In this document: one piece after another, positions 1 to 8,808 of the stretch
Layout of the letters: each line of letters starts with the position of its first letter
Position numbering within the stretch: the first letter of the stretch is position 1
Notes under the pieces: generated by a model
Told to the model about the DNA's origin: nothing
Databases searched by the model: none
The model's input: only the letters and a program-made list of their open reading frames with translations
Origin: Edaphochlamys debaryana
Taxonomy: Eukaryota; Chlorophyta; Chlorophyceae; Chlamydomonadales
Assembly (NCBI GenBank): GCA_016858145.1
Contig: JAEHOE010000079.1
Location: 310,001-374,000 of the forward strand
DNA: 64,000 bases
Direction: 5' to 3'
Translations under genes and position numbers: made by a program

Positions 1-75
1 CCACCCACCCTCCCAAGGACGCCCAACCCCCGGGGTCTCGCTCCTCCCCATCACCACCCCCCACCCCTCCCCCAC

Positions 76-1127
76 CTCGAGCTGCTGCTTGGGGTGCCGC
101 ACCCCCACCAGGCCGCCGTCGAAGCCCGCGTCCTCCACCGCCGCCACCAGCTGCTCCGGCGTCACGGCAGAGTCGTCGTACACCACCTGCCGTACAAGGG
201 ACACACACCACACACGGAGGGCCGGGATGGTGAGCAGCTGGCACGGGCGGCCGGGCTTGTCGGTCATCTCAGTCGCCATTCTCCCCGAGGCAGGGCCGCC
301 ACCCCGGGAGCTCTCGTTATGGAGTGCCAGTGTGCGCCGCTGGGGTGCGGTTCGCTGCTGTTGAGTCTACCCCTGGGCCTGCTTCGAGCCCGCCCTCACC
401 TCTGCGCTCTCTCCCAAGAGGGCCACGCTGACCTTCTTCACGCCAGTCACAGAGCTGCACGACACGGAGCGAGGCATGGGCAAGGGTCATATTTGTAGCT
501 AAGCCAAGGCCGATTCCCGCCCGTGAAGTATGGCAGCTCGCTCCCAGAAACGACGGGAAGGGTGGAGCGGCCCAAGTCCGCAAGTCCCAGACCAGACGAT
601 GCCCGGCCCTGCCCCCTGCTCAGCCCGAGGCCCCTCTCGTTCTAGGATCATGTCGTTTCCCAGGTTTGGGTGTCCCCGGATGCATCGCAAGGCTATCGGC
701 GGTAGCCTCAGGGTGGGGCCGCAGGCGCCAGCTCGGTGGGGGGGTACCCAGGCCACGAGTAGCCGGCTCGCCCTTGTTCCCCCCCTGAACCAGGACCGCC
801 CTCGTCATGGAGAGCGTCCCAATACCTGCCTGAGAGCGCTGTCCACAGCCTTTGAGCAGGCGGCGCAGGTCATTCCCTTGACGGAAAGCTGCAACGACCA
901 CACACGCGAACGGTGAGGCCCACGCCGCTGGTCATTCGCTCAATACCAGGGAGTCATCGCAAGCTCACCAACGCAACCGGCCAGCGCGAGGGGTCGCTGA
1001 GCGTGGCCATTGCCACGCCCATACTCTTCGACGAGGACGGGTTGTCCCTGTCATCCTTCTCCTTCTCTGGGAGCTTCTCATAGCGGGCAGGGACCAGGAG
1101 GCTCACTAGGCTCTTGACTTGTTGCAT
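76..1127 (-). CDS. HMA (heavy-metal-associated) domain protein, probable N-terminus of a P1B-type copper ATPase; partial, runs off the left edge
   Basis: Four exons read leftwards: 969-1127, 830-888, 400-454 and 76-186 (159+59+55+111 bp = 128 codons, all phases consistent). Exon 1 starts at the ATG at 1127 and gives a 53-residue charged leader. The spliced product then reads LSVKGMTCAAC (metal-binding Cys61 and Cys64), continues through TGVKKVSVALLGERAE and ends in VVYDDSAVTPEQLVAAVEDA followed by GFDGG. That is a complete HMA fold of normal length and spacing. HMA domains bind Cu(I) and in this arrangement usually precede the membrane domains of Cu-transporting ATPases; the ATPase part would lie left of the window, so the ATPase call is inferred. 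A free-standing HMA chaperone is less likely because the sequence continues past a donor at 75/74. The intron between exons 2 and 3 needs a GC donor (AG|GCAGGT); the nearby GT, 4 nt downstream, breaks the frame. Confidence 0.82.
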
Positions 1128-2271
1128 TTTCGCGCCCCACGTTGCGCCTGCGCTAACCAGTGACTACACTAGGTTGCTGGGCTAGTCACAAGCTCGTAGA
1201 CGTAGCCGGCATCTGGCGTGTTCTGGACACGCGCACAGTCCGAGAATTGAAGTTGGTCGCCTCGCAACGTTGCTGCACGTGCCTAGAGTTTCAGAAGCGC
1301 TAGAGATCACACACTGTAGGCGCAGCGTAGCAACGCCGTGGTAGCGCGGGTCAGGCCAGGCTAGTTTCACGGCGAAGCTGCTGGCCCCCGTGCACGAGGT
1401 GAGACCGACGCAGTCGCAAAGCTGTAACCAGTTGGAAGTAGTTCAATTGAAGCAAGTGGCGCGAGAGGGAGCCTACGCATCCTAGACTCAACGGGCCCTC
1501 ATTGCCCGTGCGGGCGGGCCTTTTCTAACCCCCACCCGGGCCTCTCCCCGAAGTCCCCGCCCAGGCAGACCCTCACACACGGCCTCAGATGCCCCTTGCC
1601 CCGCGCTAGGTACAGCGCGCTTCATCGTGTGAGATAAATTCCCTGACACATGACAAGCCACGCCGATGTCCGATGCGACGACCTGGACCTGCGCCTCACA
1701 CCTTTCCATGCCTGGCCAAACGTTACCCTACCCAACCCTGACTTAGTTCACCCTCATTCGCCATACCCCACTACCCCACAGTGGCTAGTTGCACGTTGCA
1801 TTGACCCCACAGTGGTCGACACAGGAGTCGGGACGCGCTAGGTGCGGGCGCCTCAGCGTCACGGCAAAGCAGATCTCCTGGCGCGCCACACGCAAGCCCG
1901 CGTACGACATGCACACACACGGTACGACCACACCATCGCCGCCACCAGCCAGGGCTGCCAGGCCGCGTACCAGGTGGCTGCGGGCTGCGCTCGCCCGTGA
2001 CCGGTAAGACTGGACGGACGCCCGACCACACATGCCGACAGCGGTTGCCGCACACCCGAGGCCGCCCAGCTGAGGCCTGTGGCCCCCACTCCACAGCACT
2101 GTTTCTGCCAGGGGCGGAGCTCCGGCATTGTGTGGTGCGTTCGCCCGCTTCCACTTGCCGACCGGGGCGCCCAGTACCTCTACGGCCCCGCGTGGGGTGC
2201 TGGCGGCTGCTGGGCGCAGCGGGCCGGTGAACCGGTCACGGGGCAGGCCCATCCGGGGCCACCCCCGCCCC
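1128..2271. other. Intergenic region: upstream of the HMA gene and downstream of the LRAT gene
   Basis: This is 1.1 kb between two minus-strand genes. It should hold the 3' UTR of the LRAT-like gene (2272 downwards) and the promoter and 5' UTR of the HMA gene (1128 upwards). I saw no exon-like stretch flanked by good splice sites. No TTACA (TGTAA on the minus strand) was found to mark the LRAT poly(A) site. The ORFs here are overlapping, GC-driven and match nothing I recognise. Confidence 0.5.
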
Positions 2272-3533
2272 TCAGCGCCGCGACAGCGCCATGCCGGCCG
2301 CTGCCGTGAGTGCCACGATGCCCCCCACGCCCTTGACTCCGCCCTGGAGGGCAGCCTTGGCTTGGTCCACCTAGGGCAGACAGGCAGATGACAGTGTGAT
2401 GTCAGGGGTTGTGCTCCATCTGTGCTCTGTCCCCTAATGCGCACCCTTGAGAGCATGGCAGGGAGCTGCGTTGAGGAGGCTGGGAGCATATCGGCCGTGT
2501 GTATGCGGCTGGGAGCTGGGCCTGCATCCACCTGGCCCGTGCAAGTCGACCCGCGGCAAGCTGAGTCCCAGTCTCTGCCCTCCAGCCCCGAGCACAGGCC
2601 CCCACGGGGCACATGCATGCTAGCTGACAGGGTTACAAGGCAACAGCCGAGCGCTCCTGCCCCGCCTGCCCACCTGCTCTGAGAACGCCTCGTGACCGTT
2701 GTAGCACCAGTAGGCGAAGTGCTCGCAGTTGTTGGTGATCACGTTGTATGGCTGCCCCGCGAACACACCGTCGAGGTCCATTGCAACATGCCGGGCTCGC
2801 TCCACAATGTCCGCCGCATGCTGAGGGTAGACAGGGGTGACGGAAGGCCGGGAGTTGGGGGCTTGGAGCGAGCTAAGGTGTGCTGGGCCCCATTGTAGCC
2901 CCGGGGTAAAGGGTATCAGGGTATGGGAGGCCCAAGGCCCGAGGAGGCGAGGCCCCGAGAGCCCGGAGTAAGGGCAAGCCCCTCCGCTCTCGCCTGCACG
3001 TCCCGAGGCGCCTTGTTGAGCCGCAGGCGTGCGCCCAGATCCGCCATCTGCACCATCTCCGCCAGGGGGGTGCGCCGAACCACCATGGCCCCCCTGTCCG
3101 TGCCGCAGCCTCCACCGCTTGGCGAAGCGCCGGAGCAGAAGTGGCCGATCTGGATGGTGTACGCGTTGGCACCCTCTGGGGGCACCGCCGTTACAACTGC
3201 AAAGTGGTAGCAGGGGAGGCCGTGGGGGCCGCGGAAGCGGATGCTGATCACCTGCAGCCGCGGGGGAGGGCGGCAGGGGGAGGCAGGGCGGGGAAGCGCA
3301 CAGGGGAGCGCCGAGAGCTCCGTCGGCAGCAGGCGACACACGACCGCACGACCTCGTCTCCCTCTTGGTAATGAGCTGGATGAGCAGCAGTGCCAACGCC
3401 CGCCGCCGTCACCCCTTGTCCTCACCTGGCCCGCCTGCAGCACGGCCTGCAGCGTGGCCGCGTCGAAGGGGTCCAGCTCCAGCGGGTCGTGCGACACGGC
3501 GCGCGACACGGTGCGGGACGCGGTGTTGCCCAT
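2272..3533 (-). CDS. LRAT-domain (NlpC/P60-like) protein, complete
   Basis: Four exons read leftwards: 3426-3533, 2994-3251, 2674-2820 and 2272-2370 (36+86+49+32 residues = 203, stop TGA at 2272). The domain shows GLPCYHFAVVTAV (His52 candidate), a second His in TIQIGHFCS (His73) and the hallmark NCEHFAYWC with the nucleophile candidate Cys154. LRAT-like enzymes use a His/His/Cys set for acyl transfer or phospholipid hydrolysis; the substrate here is unknown. The N-terminus MGNTASR fits the N-myristoylation pattern (Gly2, Ser6). The last exon encodes a Gly/Ala/Val-rich hydrophobic stretch (VGGIVALTAAAGMALS) ending in RR, so membrane association at both ends is inferred. The donor of intron 2 is ambiguous: CAG|GCGAGA (GC type) or, six bases earlier, GAC|GTGCAG. 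Both keep the frame and differ by two residues. The gene is divergent from the HDAC gene. Confidence 0.85.
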
Positions 3534-3842
3534 GGCGCAGGGGCGAGGGCGCAGGGGCGAGGGCGCAGGGGCGAGGGCGCAAGGGCGAGGGCGTTGGGGG
3601 CGGGGACCTCGATTTCGACCGCAGCCGCGGGTTGCCGAAGCCGTGGGCGTTGGCTGCGCGCATCGGTCCAAGGCCCTGCCCTCGGCCGTCGCCCTCCTCT
3701 AGCGCTTGAAGCTCACGGGTGCAGCGAAAGGACGAGGCCGGCGTGGCTGCAAGGAGCCATGCAAGCCCGGAGCTGCAGAATGAGCGCCTGTCGGCAGCTG
3801 TTGGCCCGATCGCCTCGGGCTTCCTCTGCACAAATCGCGAGC
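3534..3842. promoter_or_regulatory. Divergent promoter between the LRAT-like gene and the class IV HDAC gene
   Basis: The two start codons (minus ATG at 3533, plus ATG at 3843) lie about 310 bp apart, so both 5' UTRs and promoters share this interval. It is GC-rich, with no clear TATA box. It begins with a 14-bp minisatellite directly against the LRAT start codon. If the HDAC gene uses the alternative upstream in-frame ATG at 3759, the shared interval shrinks to about 225 bp. Confidence 0.6.
3535..3590. repeat. Minisatellite, four copies of a 14-bp unit
   Basis: Unit GCGCAGGGGCGAGG, repeated four times; the fourth copy has one change. It lies immediately upstream of the LRAT-like start codon, in its presumed 5' UTR. 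Confidence 0.85.
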
Positions 3843-6800
3843 ATGCCTAAGCCAAACGGCGCACTCAGCAGCCACCGAAGTCTCGCAATCTGGCTCTCAG
3901 CTGCGCTCTCGGTGGTCGTGGGAGCGAGCATCGCCATGGCCTGGAGCAAACAAAGGAAGCGACCAAAGCCTAGTGGCTATGCGAGCATGTTCTCTCAGTT
4001 AGCAAAGTTTAGGCCGGGAGCGCTCGCCGCTTCCTACCGCGACCTGCTGAGCGGGGCGTGGCCCGACTCTTCAAAGCTGCCGGTCGTCTACCACGATTCG
4101 GTAAGCGTGACTGCAGGTATATCACGAGCCTTAGAAACACGTCCGAGCTCGATGGGACGAGTCTTGGTTTCGACGCGTGCCGGGGGCCCAGCTACCCAGA
4201 GCTGCTCCGGAAGCCCCCGCAGCCCCCCCGAAGGCTAGCGCTCTCCTTGCCCCCCTCGCGCAGTACAACATCCGCTTCCTGGGGCTTGAAAAGCTGCACC
4301 CATTCGACTCATGCAAGTACGCCAAGGTTCTCGCGGGGCTGCAGAAGCAGGGCCTACTCCACAAGGCCTGGGTGAGTCTTGTAGGCCCGCTGGGCCCGCG
4401 TGCGGCCCCAGACCCCAGGCGGACGGAGGAGCTGGCGCCGAGGCCGTGCGGGGGCCATGACTCGCTCTCGCCCACACCAGATATCTCCTCCTCCCATCCC
4501 CTCAACAGACGGTCAAGCCCAGGCAGGCGACCCTCGAGGTCCTGGCCGACGTGCACACCCAGGTGGGGAGGCTTTTGGCGCCGCGGGAACAGGGCGTGTT
4601 AGCAGGGCGTGGTGACACCTCGACCGGGCCATCCGCCTCTGTGCTCGTCCCTGAACCTCCACGCCTGCTCCGCTCTCCATCTCCCTCCCTTGCCCCTCCC
4701 CCACGCCCCTACCCTCCCTTGCCCTCCCTTTCCCCGCACCCCCCACACACACTCGTTCCCAGCATTACCTCGGGGACATGCACGCTCCTCTGCCTGCACG
4801 CTCTCATCCCTCTCCCCTTTTTCCCCCTTCCAACCTTCCCCCCTCCCTGCCCTTTCCCCCCACCCCCAGCGCTACATCGGGGACATCCACGCCCACCCCT
4901 CCACCGTGGCTCAGGTCACGGAGCTGGCGCCCCTGGCCTGCCTGCCCATGTGCCTGCTGGAGCGATTCGTACTGGCGCCCATGCGGTGAGGCTGCCGTAC
5001 GATGCCACAACTGTCGTACGGCAGCATGCAGGGCGCTCTCAGGACAGTGCCACGGGTTGTTTTACAGCTGTGCCACATTCCTGAAGAGCCCTCACCTGGA
5101 GGTCTGGACCTCTGCCCGCGTCCCACGCACGTGCCCTTCATTCCTCCGTCCTCCTCCGTCCTGCATCCTCCCTCCCTGGACCTGACACCTGACAGGTACC
5201 ACGTGGGGGGGACCATGCTGGCCGCGGCCCTGGCGCTGGAGCGGGGCTGGGCGGTCAACCTGGGCGGCGGTATGCACCACGCGGCGGCGGACCGCGGCAT
5301 GGGCTGGTGCCCCTTCGACGACATCGTGCTGGCCGTGCGGCGCGCGCGGGCCGCAGCACACGCAGCAGACGCGGCCTCAGCAGGCACAGCAGGCGCAGCA
5401 GCGGGCGCGGACCCCGGCCCCGCCTCCACGTCGGGGCCCGCAGCGGGAAACGCCGGCGCGGGCGCGGGGTTGGGGGCCGGAGCTGGTGCCGCCTCGGGGC
5501 CGGTGGCGGAAGGCACAGAGGGGTCCTCGGGTCAGCAGGGCCTTGGAAGCTCGGGCCCCGGAGCGGGCGGGCGGCAGGGGCAGGGGCAGGGCCAAGCCGA
5601 GGGCCTGGGTCAGGGCCGGGGGCAGGGGCAGGGGCAGGGGCAGGCGGGGGAGAGGATCAAGGTGCTGGTGATTGACCTGGACGCGCACCAAGGCAACGGA
5701 GTGGAGCGGGTGAGGCGGGGAAAGGGTGAAGGGGGGCCCTCGGGCGCAACATGAAGCTGGGAGCAGGAAGGGGACGCGGGGAGGCGGCTGCGGGGGCCAG
5801 GAGGCACGAGAAGGAGCAGCCCGGCGCACGCCCCAAGCAGCCATCTTGGCCAGGGATCGAGCCCCACGGCCATTCACCCGTTTCTGTCCAGCCGTCGCAG
5901 CCGCATGTTGTGTGCTGACCCTTGCCGCACTGTGCTGTGCGTGGTACGACTGCAGGACAAGCTGGAGTACGACATGGCCGACTTCTACATCCTGGACGCA
6001 TACAACGAAGGGGTCTTCCCGGCGGACCGGCTGGCAAAGGTGCGTGCAGTGTACGACGTCATACGTACCGTACGTGCTCACCGCACAACACCCCAGACCC
6101 TGCCCCCCTTCCAACCTCCCGTCCTTTTCCCTTCGCTCCTCCCCACGATCAAACCCGCCCCTCCATCTCCCCGGCCTTCCGCAGAGCGCCATCGACGTGC
6201 CCATGCCGCTGCGCCCGCTCACCCCCACCGCCACCTACCTGCAGCTTCTCGACCGCGCTCTGGAGCGGGCGGCGGAGCAGCTGCCGCGGCCGGACCTGGT
6301 GGGGCGGAAGCCAGGACGGGCGGGGGGGGGCAAAGGCAGTGGGGGAAGGGGGGCGCGGGGGCCGGTTGGAGGGGCGCGTGCGGGGGGATGAGTGGGCTTG
6401 GATGGGATGGAATGCGTGGGGGTGGGCGTGGGAGGGGGCGGCTTTGGAGCGGGGCGAGGCCAGCGGGGCGGGTGGGGGTGGAGGCGCGTGCGGGAGAGGC
6501 GCGTGGTGCCGGTGGACCGGGGGCCAGGGCGTGGGCGCACGCGGGGCCGCAGCGCGGTGCGGGGGCGAGCGTGCGGAGGGACGGGTGAGGGACACGGGGC
6601 GCAGCAAGCCCAGCGGACGTGGGGGCGGGCCGACGTGGCGAGACCGTGGCGATCCTGCCCCGGCCGGCCCCCATGTACAGGTACGTCCACACCCACGCTC
6701 CCCAACCCGACCCGCAGGTGGTCTACAACGCCGGCACTGACGTCCTGGAGGGCGACCCCCTGGGCGGCCTGGCCGTGAGCGCGGCGGGGGTCATCCAGCG

Positions 6801-7160
6801 GGATGAGCGGGTGGGTGGGTGGGTGGGGGGCCGGGGGTGGCACGCGGGCGGGCGGCAGCATGGGACATGCGCCACGCACGGGGCACGCGGAAGCGGGGTG
6901 TGTAGTCAAGGCCCGAGTTCGTGCTACTGTCTTCCCGTGACCCCACGCTATATCCGCGCCCTTCAACCCCATCACCGTTCCGGCCCGCCCCGCCCCGCCC
7001 CGCCTAGGTCTGGCGCTGGTGCCTCGAGACCGCCCGCTGCCCCGTGCTCATGCTGCTGAGCGGCGGATACGCGCCCGAGTCAGCGGCCGTGATCACGGCC
7101 TCGCTCGCCAACCTGTTCCGCACGTTCCGGCTGGGCATGGCGCCGCCGGCGGGCGAGTAG
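3843..7160 (+). CDS. Class IV (HDAC11-like) histone deacetylase, complete
   Basis: Nine exons: 3843-4100, 4264-4371, 4509-4562, 4870-4985, 5196-5709, 5956-6039, 6185-6298, 6718-6810 and 7008-7160; 497 residues, TAG stop. Recognition is by HDAC11 motifs: YNIRFLGLEKLHPFDSCKYA, ERGWAVNLGGGMHH (His206-His207), DLDAHQGNG (Asp341 and His343, zinc ligands), VVYNAGTDVLEGDPLGGL (Asp424, zinc ligand) and SGGY (catalytic Tyr468). The enzyme removes acyl groups from lysine; human HDAC11 prefers long-chain fatty acyl groups, which may or may not apply here. Two oddities: residues of about 12-35 form a hydrophobic segment followed by KQRKRPK (membrane anchor or targeting signal), and about 100 residues of Ala/Gly/Gln-rich low complexity (5340-5655) split the catalytic domain before DLDAHQ. 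An in-frame ATG at 3759 would add 28 Arg/Ser/Ala-rich residues that could act as an organelle targeting sequence. Confidence 0.93.
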
Positions 7161-8808
7161 GAGGAGCACAAGTAGATCGATGGGCAGGTGGACGGGGAGC
7201 AGCGGGGCAGAGAGCGAGGCGGCGGGCGGTGGTGGAGGGATGCGGCACGGGGGAGGGACGACTGATACGAGCGATAGCGGTTTGCTGAGTTGCGTGAGTG
7301 GGACTGGTGGGAGGTTAGGGTCTGCAGCTGGAGCCGAGCTGGGGCGTCACGGGCCCTGGGAGCGCCTGGGAGGCAGCCTGGTGAGTGATGACCTGTTGAT
7401 GAGATGAAGGCACGCCTGGACTCCGGTACTTGCTGGGCTCCGGTGTAACGCTCGCTCCCCCTTCACTGTGAACTTGCGGACACCTAGCGACTAGCGAGGC
7501 TGTTCTGGGGTTAGAACCCCACTGCACTGACTGCAGCCTGCAGTCTGGAGGTCGTTGCTTGGAGCGGGAGAGGGCAAGACACGAATTACAGGCAGTGCAC
7601 CGCTCTGCGCTTCCCGGCTTCTCAGGGCTCCGCCTCATGGCCCCGTCTGCAGGCCCACTTAAGGGAAGGGGCCTGCAGTCCAAACAAGGATTACCGTATC
7701 CCAAACAAAGCCACCGCCCGTCTGCCCTCGTCTCGGCGCTGGGACAAGGGTGGCCGCCGAAGGCAGGACGGCGAAGCGAAACGGTTAGTGCTACCAGGGG
7801 CCTCGCCTAGAAACATTCGGGATAACTCAAACGAAGCCAAAACCGAGCTTACTTTCGAAGCTGTACTGGAGCTTCTTGCCCGCGCTTACGCCTGGTGCAA
7901 TCCCACACAAAGGGTGGTCGTGATACCATCCGGTATCAGTCACACGTGTACGAACCAGTAGACCAGCACATTGTTACTTGTCCTCGGTTGTCCTCACTTG
8001 TCCCAAATTTGCCGTAACCGTCATGAGCCCGCCGCCCGCTCCTTTCCAAAACAGCACGCCTGGTGCTGGTGTTGAGGATTACTAATGAGGAAGAATCACA
8101 CTCTGGCTTCGTGCCCACGCGTTGTGTCCACAATACGTCCCAATCTCCCAATCACAAGTCCTGCTCCCTGCAATTTAAGCGAGAGCTCATGCGCTCTTAA
8201 CTCGCAAGAGCTGCGCTTCAGTCACCGAGCTGAGAAACAATAGCTTTACCATGCATGGGAAGCAATCGAGGGGAAAAGCTGCCAAGCCCGCCACCGCCAT
8301 CCCCTCATGCCCTGGCGGTGCACCCACTAATAAGCAGCCCAAGCAGGCCGCTGCGTTGGGCGCAAAGCGCGTCAGGGCGCGTCCAAGTGTCACGCATGCG
8401 GCCACACACACCCTGGTATCCCTCTCCCTTTCGCAAGGAGAACGGGCCATCAAAGTAGTAAGAAGCCAGCTGGTTATTGTCCAAACTGCGCTGTCCGGCC
8501 ATAAACTCAAGCCATCCAGCATTCGGAATAATCAGTACCGTGCGCTCTGACAGACTGTTCTCATCACCGGTGGGGTGGGGTGAGATCACTCGGAGCCGCC
8601 GCTCTGCATCCCATCCACGCACATGCGCGTCCCTCATACGCACATGCGACACATTGGCAAACATAAATGGTAAGGATATGACCGCTAGATGCTGGGCATG
8701 CATTGGATGGCCAGCCCCAATCCCTATTTATTTCAGAGATTGGGATGTATGGGCCGACACCTCACCACCTGGCTCTTATGCAGAGCTCAAGGTACAGCAG
8801 TACGTAGG
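7161..8808. other. Convergent 3' region between the HDAC gene and the type I membrane protein gene
   Basis: It holds the two 3' UTRs. Besides TGTAA at 7444 for the plus gene, the first minus-strand TGTAA after 8809 is at 7586-7590 (TTACA on the plus strand), which implies a 1.2-kb 3' UTR for the minus gene and non-overlapping ends about 140 bp apart. I saw no convincing exon or RNA gene. This part is less GC-rich than the genes. Confidence 0.45.
7444..7448 (+). terminator. Candidate poly(A) signal TGTAA of the HDAC gene
   Basis: First TGTAA seen after the HDAC stop at 7160, giving a 3' UTR of about 290 nt. TGTAA is the usual volvocine poly(A) signal. Confidence 0.55.

Noticed and set aside
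1785..2618. Minus-strand ORF of 277 codons
   Set aside because: It overlaps the last LRAT exon in another frame and has no recognisable motif; GC-rich chance ORF.
6235..6975. Minus-strand ORF of 246 codons opposite the HDAC gene
   Set aside because: Shadow of HDAC exons and introns on the other strand.
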